DNA of 64,000 nucleotides from Neisseria elongata subsp. elongata. Its GTDB lineage: Bacteria; Pseudomonadota; Gammaproteobacteria; Burkholderiales; Neisseriaceae. Shown one piece after another: positions 38,472 through 47,958 of this stretch (position 1 is the first letter of the stretch; each line of letters opens with the position of its first letter). The translations under genes were made by a program, and so were the position numbers. The stretch is taken from positions 62,001 through 126,000 of the forward strand of contig NZ_FOPS01000002.1 in assembly GCF_900113545.1 (NCBI RefSeq), in the 5' to 3' direction. A model generated the notes under the pieces. That model was not told the origin of the DNA and ran no database searches. It saw only the letters and a list, made by a program, of their open reading frames with translations.

Positions 38472-38654
38472 GTCTTTGCTCCGTCAAGGGCGGGCAGTGT
38501 AGCAGAAAGCCCCTGCCTGATTAAGCATGGATTGAAAAAAACGGCAGGCAGGACGGGCGTGCGGTTGTTTTTCAGACGGCCTCCCCGTCATGCCATGCCT
38601 AAGGGGCGCAATTTTGTTACACTACCGCCCGACTTTTACCGGAAACCGATTCTT

Positions 38655-40292
38655 ATGCTGACCTATACCCCGCCGGAGATGCGCGCTGCGCCGCCTACGC
38701 GCGAAAAACCGTGGATATTGCTGCTGCTGGCGTTTGCCTGGCTCTGGCCGGGCGTGTTTTCGCACGATTTGTGGAAGCCAGACGAAATTTGGTTTAACGA
38801 GGCGGTAAACGGCGTATTGTCGGGCGGCAGTTGGTTGCAGCCGCAAGTGCCGGGCAGGCAGGATGGCGGAATGCCGTTTGTTTACGTTTGGCTGGCGGCG
38901 TGGTGTCGCCGGCTGCTGTCGCCTTGGCTGACGGATGCCTATTCGGCGATGCGGTTGGCCAGTGTGCTGTTTACCGCCGTCGGCCTGACGGCCTGCGGCA
39001 TGGCGGGTTTCCATCTGGCGGGACGGCATCAGGGGCGCAGCGTGGTGCTGATACTGATAGGCTGCGCCGGCCTGATAACCGGCGGCCACCTGCTCGGCGG
39101 CGCGTCGGTGCAGTTTGCCGCCGCGGGTTTGTGCCTGTACGGCTTGGCGGTGGCGCGCCGGCGGGCAATTTTTGCCGCGCTGTTGCTGGGCTGCGGCTGG
39201 GCGTTGCTGTCGGTGTCGGCCGGTTGGGCGGTTATGGCGGCATTGATGCTGGCCGCCTGCCTGCTGCCGTTGTTTCCCGTTTGGCGGAGCCGCCGTTTCG
39301 CCGTTTCGCTGGCTGCCGCCTTTGCTTTGGCCGTGCCGTTGGCCGCCGTGTATCCGCTGGCTTTGTATCAGGTTTCGCCCGAGGCGTTTTCAGGGTGGCT
39401 GAACCATCATGTTTTCGGTGTTTTCGGCGGTTTGGCAACTTTTTCCGCCGCCTTCAGCCTGCCCTATTATTTGAAAAACCTGTTGTGGTTCGCCTTTCCC
39501 GCCTGGCCGCTGGCGTTGTGGACTTTCAGCCGCCGCCGTTTTTTAAGCGAAAGCTGGGGCGGACCGACGGTGTTGTGGTTGGCAGCGGTGGGGCTGCTGT
39601 TGAGTGTCGCGCCGCAAACCCATGCCGACAATCTGATTCTGCTGCTGCCGCCTTTGGCCGTGCTCGGCGCGTGCCGTCTCGACAGCCTGCGGCGCGGCGC
39701 GGCGGCGTTTTTCAACTGGTTCGGCATTATGATTTTCGGCCTGTTGGCGGTGTTCCTTTGGATTGGTTTTTCGGCGATGAATTTCGGCTGGCCGGCCAAA
39801 CTGGCCGAACGGTCGGCTTATTTCAGCCCGTATTACACGCCCGAGTTTGATGTTGTGCCCATGCTGACAGCTCTGTTGTTCACACCGTTGTGGCTGTGGG
39901 CGGTTACGCGCAAAAATGTGAAGGGGCGGCAGGCGGTCACCAATTGGGCGGCAGGCATGACGCTGGTGTGGGCTTTGCTGATGACGCTGTTTCTGCCTTG
40001 GCTGGATGCGGCCAAAAGTTACCGCCCGGTGGTGGCGCGTATGGAAGCCGCCGCTCCTGCCGAATTGCGCGAACGCCGTGCCTGCTTCAGCATAGACGAA
40101 ACGGCCGTCCTTGCCCGCGTGTCGTGGCGCGAATACGGCAGCCTGCCCTTCGAAGTCGGCGAATCGGCTTGCGGCTACCGGCTGATACAGGCCAATGCCG
40201 ATGCGGCCGTGCCCGCAGGCTGGCGCGAGGTTTGGCAGGGCGGCAGGCCGCGCAATAAAAACGAACGTTTCCTTTTGCTGCAACGTTTGTGA
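38655..40292 (+). CDS. ArnT-like (GT-C) membrane glycosyltransferase
   Basis: This 545-aa polytopic protein belongs to the ArnT/PMT family, which moves sugars from lipid carriers onto lipids or proteins in the periplasm. The first periplasmic loop has the family acidic motif (HDLWKPDEIWFNEAV), followed by about eleven to twelve membrane helices to residue 440 and a soluble C-terminal tail. The donor and acceptor are unknown. ATG at 38655 is taken; the longer frame from 38532 runs through a DUS. Confidence 0.85.
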   Translation: MLTYTPPEMRAAPPTREKPWILLLLAFAWLWPGVFSHDLWKPDEIWFNEAVNGVLSGGSWLQPQVPGRQDGGMPFVYVWLAAWCRRLLSPWLTDAYSAMRLASVLFTAVGLTACGMAGFHLAGRHQGRSVVLILIGCAGLITGGHLLGGASVQFAAAGLCLYGLAVARRRAIFAALLLGCGWALLSVSAGWAVMAALMLAACLLPLFPVWRSRRFAVSLAAAFALAVPLAAVYPLALYQVSPEAFSGWLNHHVFGVFGGLATFSAAFSLPYYLKNLLWFAFPAWPLALWTFSRRRFLSESWGGPTVLWLAAVGLLLSVAPQTHADNLILLLPPLAVLGACRLDSLRRGAAAFFNWFGIMIFGLLAVFLWIGFSAMNFGWPAKLAERSAYFSPYYTPEFDVVPMLTALLFTPLWLWAVTRKNVKGRQAVTNWAAGMTLVWALLMTLFLPWLDAAKSYRPVVARMEAAAPAELRERRACFSIDETAVLARVSWREYGSLPFEVGESACGYRLIQANADAAVPAGWREVWQGGRPRNKNERFLLLQRL

Positions 40293-40322
40293 AGCGGACA
40301 GACAGATTGAATGGGCAGAAAG

Positions 40323-40354
40323 AGGCCGTCTGAAAACTGTTTTTCAGACGGCCT
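40323..40354. terminator. Bidirectional DUS-pair terminator
   Basis: AGGCCGTCTGAAAAC pairs with TTTTTCAGACGGCCT with a minimal loop, between the convergent ArnT-like gene and msrAB. Confidence 0.8.
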
Positions 40355-40380
40355 CTTTCCGTTCAAACGTTTTATTCCGC

Positions 40381-41958
40381 TTATTTCACTTTGCCCTTCA
40401 ACGCGCCGTAGCCTGCCGCGTCCATTTGTTCCAGCGGGATGAATTTCAAACTTGCGCCGTTGATGCAGTAGCGCAGGCCGCCTTTGTCTTTGGGGCCGTC
40501 GGGAAAGACGTGTCCCAAGTGCGAATCGGCGGCGTGGCTGCGCACTTCGGTGCGGCGCATGTTGTAGCTGAAATCGTCGTGTTCGGTAATGGCGGCGGCG
40601 TTAATCGGGCGGGTGAAGCTCGGCCAGCCGCAGCCGGAATCGAATTTGTCGGCGGAGCTGAACAGGGGTTCGCCGCTGACGACGTCCACATAAATGCCGG
40701 GTTTGAACAGATGGTCGTATTCGTGGCTGAAGGCGTATTCGGTCGCGCTTTTTTGGGTAACTTGGTATTGCTCTTCGGTCAGGATGCGTTTGAGTTCGGC
40801 ATCGCCGGGTTTTTTATATGTTGCCGCGTCGAAGCCTTTGCCTTGCGGGGCGGCTTTGCTTTTGCCCGGCAGCGGTTCGTCGGCTTTGCGGATGTCGATG
40901 TGGCAGTAGCCGTTGGGGTTTTTAATCAGGTAGTCCTGATGGTATTCCTCGGCATCGTAAAAGTTTTTCAGCGGCTCGTTTTCGACGACGAGGGGCTGTT
41001 TGTATTTTTGCTGCTCGCGTTTGAGGGCGGCGGCAATGACGGCTTTTTCGGCGGGGTCGGTGTAGTATACGCCGCTGCGGTATTGCGTGCCGGTGTCGTT
41101 GCCTTGTTTGTTGAGGCTGGTCGGGTCAACGACGCGGAAATAATATTGCAGGATGTCGTCAAGGCTGAGTTTGTCGGCATCGTAGGTGACTTTGACGGTC
41201 TCGGCATGACCCGTGTCGCGGTAGGATACATCTTCGTAGCTCGGGTTTTTCGTTTTGCCGTTGGCGTAGCCGGATACGGCGTCAACCACGCCGTCTATGC
41301 GTTGGAAATAGGCTTCCAAGCCCCAGAAGCAGCCGCCGGCGAGGTAGATGGTGCGCGTGTTCATGATTTTTGAATCCTTTTTCTGTGTGTCGGGTTTGTA
41401 GAACGCGTTTTTCAGACGACCTAAATCGGCATTCGGGTCGCGGATTAACGCCAATGCCTGCGCTTCGTTGATGCTGCCTTTGACGATGCGCTGTACGTCG
41501 CCGTCTTTACCGATTAACGCCCACGAGGGATAAACACTGATATTCAGGCTTTGGGCGATGGTGCCGCCGTTGTCGGTCACGACGGGCAGCTTGGGATAGT
41601 TCAAACCGGCATACCATTTCTGGAAGTCGCCGTCTTTTTTCTCGTGCAGAAAGCCGGGGGACGCGACGGTAATCAGGTTGGCGGAGCCGAACCGCTTGTC
41701 CTGCGCCCATTTTTCGGTTTGCCCCAATTCGGACAAACACAAAGGACACCAGCTCGCCCAGAATTTAATCAGGGTCGGTTTGTCTTTTTTCAAATAAACA
41801 CCGGCGGGGCGGCCTTGCGGCGTTTTCAGTTCGGATAACATTTTCGGCACGGACGCGGCCTCTGCGGGAACGGTGTGGGGCAGCAGGAAGGCCGCGCCGG
41901 CCACGGCCACACCCGTCAGTAGGGCGATTTTCCAACCCGATTTTTTCTGATTTTCCAT
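40381..41958 (-). CDS. msrAB: Trifunctional thioredoxin/methionine sulfoxide reductase MsrAB (PilB)
   Basis: This 525-aa fusion repairs oxidised methionines in the envelope. Residues 1-30 form a signal or anchor. A TlpA-like thioredoxin domain (about 50-180) carries WASWCPLC; an MsrA domain (about 198-355) carries [11 protein letters not shown]; an MsrB domain (about 375-505) has [10 protein letters not shown] and the catalytic segment [12 protein letters not shown]. The thioredoxin part recycles the two reductases. This is the same three-part plan as PilB of N. meningitidis and N. gonorrhoeae (522 aa). A perfect mucosa-dialect DUS lies at 41411-41422 in the linker. Confidence 0.96.
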   Translation of the reverse strand: MENQKKSGWKIALLTGVAVAGAAFLLPHTVPAEAASVPKMLSELKTPQGRPAGVYLKKDKPTLIKFWASWCPLCLSELGQTEKWAQDKRFGSANLITVASPGFLHEKKDGDFQKWYAGLNYPKLPVVTDNGGTIAQSLNISVYPSWALIGKDGDVQRIVKGSINEAQALALIRDPNADLGRLKNAFYKPDTQKKDSKIMNTRTIYLAGGCFWGLEAYFQRIDGVVDAVSGYANGKTKNPSYEDVSYRDTGHAETVKVTYDADKLSLDDILQYYFRVVDPTSLNKQGNDTGTQYRSGVYYTDPAEKAVIAAALKREQQKYKQPLVVENEPLKNFYDAEEYHQDYLIKNPNGYCHIDIRKADEPLPGKSKAAPQGKGFDAATYKKPGDAELKRILTEEQYQVTQKSATEYAFSHEYDHLFKPGIYVDVVSGEPLFSSADKFDSGCGWPSFTRPINAAAITEHDDFSYNMRRTEVRSHAADSHLGHVFPDGPKDKGGLRYCINGASLKFIPLEQMDAAGYGALKGKVK

Positions 41959-42046
41959 CTTTCACTCCTTTTGTTTACATTACAACAGATGATGTTTAGA
42001 CGGCGGCAGGCGCCTAATCTTACAGCCTTGCACATAAAAAAGTAAA

Positions 42047-42101
42047 AGGCCGTCTGAAAAATAAATTTTCATCTTGTCAAAACTGCATTTTCAGACGGCC
42101 T
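42047..42101. repeat. Inverted DUS pair upstream of aldA
   Basis: AGGCCGTCTGAAAAT and ATTTTCAGACGGCCT are separated by about 25 bases, between divergent msrAB and aldA. It is unlikely to be a needed terminator for either. Confidence 0.5.
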
Positions 42102-42170
42102 GTCCATTGCAGTTGCGGCGTAAAAAGCATACACTCGCTACATCCGACTACAACAACAGGAGAACCCTAA

Positions 42171-43613
42171 ATGAAACAATTGGCCATGTACATCAACGGA
42201 CGCTTTGAAAATGATTTCAACGGCGAATGGCGCGACGTATTGAACCCTTCCACCGAAGAAACCATCGCCCGCGAACCCAAAGGCGGCAAAGCAGACGTTG
42301 ACCGCGCCGTAGCGGCGGCGCGTGCGGCGCAACCGGCATGGGAGCGGCTGCCTGCGATCGAACGCGGCGCGTATTTGCGCAAAATCGCCCAAGGCATACG
42401 CGAACGCGCCGACGAGCTGACCGACACCATCGTTGCCGAAGGCGGTAAAACCAAAGACTTGGCACGCGTGGAAGTCATGTTCACCGCCGACTATCTCGAT
42501 TACCAAGCCGAATGGGCGCGCCGTTATGAAGGCGAAATCATCCAAAGCGACCGCCCGCGCGAAAACATTTTATTGTTCAAACGTCCGCTGGGCGTCGTGG
42601 CAGGCATCCTGCCGTGGAACTTCCCCTTCTTCCTGATTGCCCGCAAAATGGGCCCCGCTTTGGTCACGGGCAACACCATCGTCGTCAAACCCAGCAGCGT
42701 GACCCCGATCAACTGCCACATCTTCGCCGAAATCGTCGATGCGGTCGGACTGCCCGCAGGCGTGTTCAACGTGGTAAACGGTCCCGGCGCGGAAATCGGC
42801 AACGCCTTGTCCGCACACCCGCAAGTCGATATGGTCAGTCTGACCGGCTCCGTCGAAGCGGGCCGCCAAGTGATGGAAGCCGCTTCCGCCAACATCACCA
42901 AAGTCTCGCTGGAACTCGGCGGCAAAGCCCCCGCCATCGTTTTGAAAGACGCGGATTTGGACTTGGCAGTGAAATCCATCTTGGCTTCGCGCGTCGGCAA
43001 CACCGGTCAAATCTGCAACTGCGCCGAGCGCGTCTATGTCCACAGCAGCCTGAAAGACGCGTTCATTGAAAAAATGACCGCCGCCATGAAAGGCGTACGC
43101 TACGGCAACCCTGCCGAAGCCGAAGCAGGCGCGCTGGAAATGGGTCCGCTGATTGAAGAGCGCGCCGTCAAAGCCGTTGCCGAAAAAGTGGAACGCGCCG
43201 TCAAACAAGGTGCGACGCTGGTCTGCGGCGGCAAACGCGCCGAAGGACGCGGCTATTTCTTCGAGCCGACCCTGCTGACCGACACCGACAACAACATGGA
43301 CATCATGAAGGAAGAAACCTTCGGCCCCGTCCTGCCTGTTGCCACCTTCGACACACTCGACCAAGTCATCGCCTTGGCAAACGACTGCGAATTCGGTCTG
43401 ACCAGCTCCGTGTACACCACCAACCTGAACGAAGCCTTCTACGTCACCCGCCGCCTGCAATTCGGCGAAACCTACATCAACCGCGAAAACTTCGAAGCCA
43501 TGCAGGGCTTCCACGCGGGCTGGAAAAAATCCGGTATCGGCGGCGCGGACGGCAAACACGGTTTGGAAGAATATCTGCAAACCCAAGTCGTTTATCTGGA
43601 AACCAATATTTGA
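42171..43613 (+). CDS. aldA: Aldehyde dehydrogenase AldA (lactaldehyde dehydrogenase type)
   Basis: This 480-aa NAD-dependent enzyme closely follows E. coli AldA along its length: EGEIIQSDRPRENILLFKRPLG, PWNFPFFLIARKMGPALVTGN, the catalytic glutamate in LELGGKAPA, and the catalytic cysteine in GQICNCAERVYV. It oxidises lactaldehyde or glycolaldehyde to the acid; the true substrate here is inferred. ATG 42171 follows ACAGGAGAACCCTAA. It is a single-gene unit with a DUS-pair terminator. Confidence 0.93.
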   Translation: MKQLAMYINGRFENDFNGEWRDVLNPSTEETIAREPKGGKADVDRAVAAARAAQPAWERLPAIERGAYLRKIAQGIRERADELTDTIVAEGGKTKDLARVEVMFTADYLDYQAEWARRYEGEIIQSDRPRENILLFKRPLGVVAGILPWNFPFFLIARKMGPALVTGNTIVVKPSSVTPINCHIFAEIVDAVGLPAGVFNVVNGPGAEIGNALSAHPQVDMVSLTGSVEAGRQVMEAASANITKVSLELGGKAPAIVLKDADLDLAVKSILASRVGNTGQICNCAERVYVHSSLKDAFIEKMTAAMKGVRYGNPAEAEAGALEMGPLIEERAVKAVAEKVERAVKQGATLVCGGKRAEGRGYFFEPTLLTDTDNNMDIMKEETFGPVLPVATFDTLDQVIALANDCEFGLTSSVYTTNLNEAFYVTRRLQFGETYINRENFEAMQGFHAGWKKSGIGGADGKHGLEEYLQTQVVYLETNI

Positions 43614-43638
43614 TAACGCCTTGATGGGTTGATATAAA

Positions 43639-43679
43639 AGGCCGTCTGAAAAACCGGAACAAGGTTTTTCAGACGGCCT
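43639..43679. terminator. Bidirectional DUS-pair terminator, aldA/nitronate monooxygenase-like
   Basis: AGGCCGTCTGAAAAACC pairs with GGTTTTTCAGACGGCCT around GGAACAA. Confidence 0.85.
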
Positions 43680-43691
43680 CTTTATGTTCGC

Positions 43692-44729
43692 TTACAGGCG
43701 GGCGCACAAACGGGCGACAATGTCGGCCGCACTGCCGGGGACGCACCTGCCCGCGCCCTGTCCCGCCCAAAACGGCGAAAAATCAAAGCAGCCGCGCCGT
43801 TCCGCTTCCGCCTTCAACGCGCCTGCCGCCGCGCCCGCCAAGGGGAAGGGCAGGGCGGATTCGTTCATCGGGCCGGCTTCGCGCATGAAACGGTTGACGA
43901 TGCCGCGCGCCGCGCCGCCGCTGAACAGGTTGGTGACGGCGGTGTCTTCCGGCCGTGCGGATTGGATGGCCGCGCGGTGGGCGGGTTTGGTCAGGGCTTC
44001 GTCGGCCAGCAGGAAGGCCGTTCCCGCCTGAACCGCCGCCGCACCCAAATCCAAAGCGGCGCGAACGGCATCGGCATCGGCAATCCCGCCCGCCGCAACG
44101 ACGGGCAGGTTCACCGCCCGGCAGACGGCGGGCAGCAGGGCGAAAAGGCCGCTTTGGCAGGCGGGGTCGCGGTTTAAAAACCAGCCCCGGTGGCCGCCGG
44201 CCTCCCAGCCTTGGGCGATGACGACGTCCGCGCCGTTCGCCTCCAGCCACAAGGCTTCTTCCACCGTGGTCGCACTCGCCCACACTTCACAGCCGGCGGC
44301 TTTCACGCGCGAGAGCAAATCCGATGCGGGCAGGCCGAAATGGAAACTGGCCACCGGCGGGCGGAAGCGTTCCAGCAAAGCCAGTGCGTCCGCGTCAAAC
44401 GGCCGTCTGCCGCCGTTGGCGGGAATATCGCCTTCCGACAGGCCGAGTTTGTCGAAATAGGGGCGCAGCACGGCCAGCCAGGCGGCGCGTTGCGCCTCGT
44501 CCGCTTCGGGTGTGCGGTGGGCGAAGAAGTTGAGGTTGTAGGGCAGGCCGCCGCCTTCGTCCCGCATCGTTTGCAAGGCCTGTTCGAGGGCGGGCGGGCC
44601 GTACATGGCGGCGGCCAGCGAGCCCAGCGCGCCGGCACGGCAGACCGCCAGCGGCAGCGCGGTATCGTGGGCGAAGGCCATCGGTGCCTGAATCAGCGGA
44701 TAGCGAAGGGAGGCGAGGATTGCGGACAT
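43692..44729 (-). CDS. Nitronate monooxygenase family protein
   Basis: This 345-aa FMN-dependent TIM-barrel protein belongs to the 2-nitropropane dioxygenase/nitronate monooxygenase family. Features include LRYPLIQAPMAFAHD at the start, ANGADVVIAQGWEAGGHRG with the flavin-site histidine region, LPVVAAGGIADADAVRAAL and GAAAVQAGTAFLLADEA. The physiological substrate is unknown. The start at 44729 (MSAILASLRYP) has GGAGAAACACC-type ribosome site upstream; the longer frame to 44843 is rejected. It is convergent with aldA. Confidence 0.85.
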   Translation of the reverse strand: MSAILASLRYPLIQAPMAFAHDTALPLAVCRAGALGSLAAAMYGPPALEQALQTMRDEGGGLPYNLNFFAHRTPEADEAQRAAWLAVLRPYFDKLGLSEGDIPANGGRRPFDADALALLERFRPPVASFHFGLPASDLLSRVKAAGCEVWASATTVEEALWLEANGADVVIAQGWEAGGHRGWFLNRDPACQSGLFALLPAVCRAVNLPVVAAGGIADADAVRAALDLGAAAVQAGTAFLLADEALTKPAHRAAIQSARPEDTAVTNLFSGGAARGIVNRFMREAGPMNESALPFPLAGAAAGALKAEAERRGCFDFSPFWAGQGAGRCVPGSAADIVARLCARL

Positions 44730-44909
44730 GGTGTTTCTCCTTTTTTTCCGGTTTGTATGGTTGGAAGTCGAAAGAACGGTTACACGGGCAGGATGGGCTT
44801 CGACCGATCCATGCCCGTATGCCCTGAAATGGTAGGGCGGCATTCCTTATTTTAACTGATTAAATTTTTCTGTATGTCAGCTATAACACAAGGGCGCAAG
44901 CATAGCATA

Positions 44910-44949
44910 AGGCCGTCTGAAAAGCCGTTTCCCGCTTTTCAGACGGCCT
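44910..44949. repeat. Inverted DUS pair upstream of prfB
   Basis: AGGCCGTCTGAAAAGC and GCTTTTCAGACGGCCT flank CGTTTCCC, 72 bases before prfB. With no gene reading into it on either strand it may reflect DUS clustering. Confidence 0.55.
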
Positions 44950-45021
44950 CTCTCCGCCCGCAATGGCTAAACGGCGGCAAATCCATTAAAATACGCCGCT
45001 TAATCCTACACAAAGAACATT

Positions 45022-46125
45022 ATGGAAGCCGAAGTAATCAACCAGCTCAACAATGCGTTAAACGATTTGGAAAAGCGCAGCGAAGACATCCGCGTTTATA
45101 TGGACTATCAGGGCAAGAAAGACCGATTGGAAGAAGTCATCGGCCTTTCCGAAGACCCTGAGCTGTGGAACGACCCCAAACGCGCCCAAGAAATCGGCAA
45201 AGAGCGCAAAATCCTTGAAGGCATCGTGTTGACGCTCGACAACATCGCATCAGGCATCGAAGACAACCGAATGCTGATTGAAATGACCGTTGAAGAAAAC
45301 GACGAAGAAGGTTTCGCCGCCGTGCAGGAAGACGTGGCGGGACTGGGAAAACAGATGGCGGATTTGGAGTTCAAACGGATGTTCAACCAGCCCGCCGACC
45401 CGAACAACTGCTTTATCGACATCACCGCAGGCGCGGGCGGTACGGAGGCGGAAGACTGGGCGGGTATGCTGTTCCGCATGTACAGCCGCTACGCCGAGCG
45501 CAAAGGCTTCAAAATCGAAATCCTCGAAGAAGACGACGGCGAAATCGCGGGCATCAACCGCGCCACCATCCGCGTGGAAGGCGAATACGCCTACGGCTTG
45601 CTGCGCACGGAAACCGGCGTTCACCGCTTGGTGCGCTACTCGCCGTTTGACTCGAACAACAAACGCCATACGTCGTTCTCATCCGTGTTCGTGTACCCCG
45701 AAATCGACGATTCCATCGAAATCGAAATCAACCCCGCCGATTTGCGCATCGACACCTACCGCGCATCGGGCGCGGGCGGTCAGCACATCAACAAAACCGA
45801 TTCCGCCGTGCGTATTACCCACGAGCCGACGGGGATTGTGGTGCAATGTCAAAACGACCGTTCGCAACATGCCAACAAAGCCGCTGCGATGGAAATGTTG
45901 AAATCCAAACTGTATGAATTGGAAATGCGCAAACGCAACGAAGAAAAACAAGCATTGGAAGAAGGCAAGTCGGATGTGGGTTGGGGCAGCCAAATCCGTT
46001 CGTACGTCTTGGACTCCTCGCGCATCAAAGACTTGCGCACAGGCTACGAAGTCGGCAACACCAAAGCCGTATTGGACGGTGATTTGGACGGCTTCATCGA
46101 AGCCAGCCTGAAACAAGGCGTGTAA
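45022..46125 (+). CDS. prfB: Peptide chain release factor 2
   Basis: This 367-aa factor ends translation at UGA and UAA. The codon-reading SPF tripeptide is present ([20 protein letters not shown]), and GGQ is present ([20 protein letters not shown]), the target of PrmC encoded elsewhere in the window. The frame is continuous from 45022: the region around codon 25, where many bacteria have the programmed +1 frameshift CTTTGAC, reads [10 protein letters not shown] without a stop, so autoregulation by frameshifting is absent. Confidence 0.96.
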   Translation: MEAEVINQLNNALNDLEKRSEDIRVYMDYQGKKDRLEEVIGLSEDPELWNDPKRAQEIGKERKILEGIVLTLDNIASGIEDNRMLIEMTVEENDEEGFAAVQEDVAGLGKQMADLEFKRMFNQPADPNNCFIDITAGAGGTEAEDWAGMLFRMYSRYAERKGFKIEILEEDDGEIAGINRATIRVEGEYAYGLLRTETGVHRLVRYSPFDSNNKRHTSFSSVFVYPEIDDSIEIEINPADLRIDTYRASGAGGQHINKTDSAVRITHEPTGIVVQCQNDRSQHANKAAAMEMLKSKLYELEMRKRNEEKQALEEGKSDVGWGSQIRSYVLDSSRIKDLRTGYEVGNTKAVLDGDLDGFIEASLKQGV

Positions 46126-46130
46126 ATTTC

Positions 46131-46167
46131 AGGCCGTCTGAAAGCACCGCCGCTTTTCAGACGGCCT
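46131..46167. terminator. DUS-pair terminator after prfB
   Basis: AGGCCGTCTGAAAGC and GCTTTTCAGACGGCCT flank ACCGCC, six bases after the prfB stop. Confidence 0.75.
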
Positions 46168-46190
46168 TCATCCCAAGAAAGGAAAACCTT

Positions 46191-46622
46191 ATGACTAAAA
46201 CGCTCCTCATCGTACTCGGCCTCCTGGCCGCCCCGATGGCCGCCACCGCCGCCCCGCTCGGCAGCAGCGACCAAGGCGAATACGTCCTGCTCGACAAAGA
46301 CGAAAACCCCACGCCGATGCAGATGCAGTTCGTCCTGAAGGGCAAACAGTGGATTATGAACGGCCGCGAAGGAGGAGGGCAGTGGCAGCCCGTCTGCCAA
46401 GGCACGGGCGAATGCCGTTTGGTCGCATCCTCCGCAGGCGAAGTTTCCCGCTGGAAAAAAAACCTGCCCGACAGCTGGCAGCCGCATAACTTCGGCTGCA
46501 TCAACAACAAAGCCTTCGCCTTCTGCCGCGTAGACCATGCCACCGACCCCAACCGCAAAGGCTACTGGTGGTTCGGCCTGGTGGACGGCAAAGTCGTACC
46601 GCTGCCGGTCAACCGCCTGTAA
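46191..46622 (+). CDS. Secreted hypothetical protein
   Basis: This 143-aa protein has a Sec signal (residues 1-20, ending ATAAP). The mature part has four cysteines (QPVCQGTGECR, FGCINNKAFAFCR), consistent with two disulfides formed through the DsbA/DsbB path. No domain is recognised. AAGAAAGGAAAACCTT gives a strong ribosome site before the ATG. It is bounded by DUS-pair terminators on both sides, hence a single-gene unit. Confidence 0.7.
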   Translation: MTKTLLIVLGLLAAPMAATAAPLGSSDQGEYVLLDKDENPTPMQMQFVLKGKQWIMNGREGGGQWQPVCQGTGECRLVASSAGEVSRWKKNLPDSWQPHNFGCINNKAFAFCRVDHATDPNRKGYWWFGLVDGKVVPLPVNRL

Positions 46623-46638
46623 GGCTTGAAAACCGGAG

Positions 46639-46670
46639 AGGCCGTCTGAAAAACATTTTTCAGACGGCCT
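46639..46670. terminator. DUS-pair terminator after the secreted protein gene
   Basis: AGGCCGTCTGAAAAA and TTTTTCAGACGGCCT with a two-base loop; it ends five bases before the next ATG. Confidence 0.75.
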
Positions 46671-46674
46671 CGTC

Positions 46675-47019
46675 ATGCCCCTGATGAACATCCACCTGCC
46701 CGAAGAATTTTCCGCCCTGCAACCCGAAACGGAGGCGGGCGGCGATTGGAGTGTTTACCTGGTTTTGTGCCAAAACGGTTCGCTCTACTGCGGCGTCAGC
46801 AACCGCCCCGCCGAACGCTTTGCCGCCCATCTGGCCGGACGCGGCGCGCGCTACACCCGTATGCACAAACCGCTCGAAATGAGGCTGGCCGCCGACGGTT
46901 TGGACAGGGCGCAGGCGCAAAGGCTGGAGGCCGGCATCAAAAAACTGCCCAAAACGCGCAAAACCGCCTTGTGGCGGCAAAGCATGCCGTTGTGCCGTGC
47001 GGAAGGAGGGGGCGGTTGA
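46675..47019 (+). CDS. GIY-YIG domain protein (YhbQ-like)
   Basis: This 114-aa protein matches the small stand-alone GIY-YIG group. The two beta strands read WSVYLVLCQNGSLYCGVSN in place of GIY..YIG, followed by RPAERFAAHLAGRGARYTRMHKP and the terminal helix RLEAGIKKLPKTRK. Such proteins are presumed nucleases with poorly known substrates. Starts at 46675 or 46684 are both possible; neither has a clear Shine-Dalgarno since a terminator directly precedes. It is 54 bases upstream of ruvC. Confidence 0.83.
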   Translation: MPLMNIHLPEEFSALQPETEAGGDWSVYLVLCQNGSLYCGVSNRPAERFAAHLAGRGARYTRMHKPLEMRLAADGLDRAQAQRLEAGIKKLPKTRKTALWRQSMPLCRAEGGGG

Positions 47020-47073
47020 AACTTTCAGACGGCCTTTTTGTCCTGCCGCCGATTCCCTGTTAAAAAACCATTT

Positions 47074-47610
47074 ATGAACAAACCACTGCGTATCTTAGGT
47101 ATAGACCCCGGCAGCCGCATCACCGGCTTCGGCATCATCGACGTGGTCGGGCGCGAGCATTTTTACGTTGCCTCCGGCTGCATCAAAACCATACCCGGCG
47201 ACGAATTGGCCGGACGCATCGGCATCATCGTCGAAAACATCGGCGAAATCATCGCCTGCTACAAACCGCAGCAGGCGGCGGTGGAGCAGGTGTTCGTCAA
47301 TGTGAACCCCGCCGCCACCCTGATGCTGGGGCAGGCGCGCGGGGCGGCGGTGGCGGCCTTGGTGATGCGCGGCCTGCCGGTATACGAATACACCGCCCTG
47401 CAGGTCAAACAGGCCGTGGTCGGGCAGGGCAAGGCGGCCAAGGAGCAGGTTCAGGATATGGTGGTGCGGATGCTGGGGCTGTCGGGCACGCCGCAGGCCG
47501 ATGCCGCCGACGGGCTGGCCGTCGCCCTGACTCACGCCCTGCGCAATCAGGGTTTGGCCGCGCGCCTGAACCCCGACGGCTTGCAGGTGAAGCGCGGCCG
47601 TTTCCAATAA
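47074..47610 (+). CDS. ruvC: Holliday junction resolvase RuvC
   Basis: This 178-aa endonuclease cleaves Holliday junctions in complex with RuvAB. It has [18 protein letters not shown] with the first catalytic aspartate, [25 protein letters not shown] with the catalytic glutamate, [22 protein letters not shown], and [15 protein letters not shown] with the last acidic residues. Length is as in E. coli (173). The start at 47074 (MNKPLRILG) is chosen over the frame from 47038, which lies beyond a DUS. Confidence 0.96.
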   Translation: MNKPLRILGIDPGSRITGFGIIDVVGREHFYVASGCIKTIPGDELAGRIGIIVENIGEIIACYKPQQAAVEQVFVNVNPAATLMLGQARGAAVAALVMRGLPVYEYTALQVKQAVVGQGKAAKEQVQDMVVRMLGLSGTPQADAADGLAVALTHALRNQGLAARLNPDGLQVKRGRFQ

Positions 47611-47636
47611 TTCAGGCCGCGCCGACAGGCAGATAA

Positions 47637-47676
47637 AGGCCGTCTGAAAGCCGGAAAAACGGTTTTCAGACGGCCT
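47637..47676. terminator. DUS-pair terminator after ruvC
   Basis: AGGCCGTCTGAAAGCCG pairs with CGGTTTTCAGACGGCCT around a short A-rich loop. Confidence 0.75.
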
Positions 47677-47811
47677 TAAACATTATGCAATGGCACAAAA
47701 CTGCTTCGCCGATTCTGTTATGCACGGTTGTCGCGCGGACGGTACGGTGGAATGGTTTGGCGATGGTTGTTGGATACCCTGCATCTTAAAACGTTCAGGT
47801 CGAACAACCGA

Positions 47812-47851
47812 AGGCCGTCTGAAAAGCTGTAAAACGGTTTTCAGACGGCCT
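47812..47851. terminator. DUS-pair hairpin on the recQ side
   Basis: AGGCCGTCTGAAAAGC and TTTTCAGACGGCCT flank TGTAAAACGG, about 107 bases past the recQ stop on the minus strand. Confidence 0.6.
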
Positions 47852-47958
47852 GAACGGTGTTGCGGCAGTTGGTGGCGGGCCTGTTTCGATTCAATGGGTG
47901 AACGATGGCCGGTGCCGCCTGAGGGGGTTTGTCGCGTTCCAAACGCTGCCCGACTGTT

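Larger units (their letters stand above)
47611..47958. other. Intergenic region with two DUS hairpins
   Basis: No gene is supported between ruvC and recQ. The open frame from 47690 reads through a DUS hairpin and lacks a ribosome site. Confidence 0.5.

Noticed and set aside
45022-46125. Programmed frameshift in prfB
   Set aside because: The frame is open throughout and no CTTTGAC-type slippery stop is present near codon 25.
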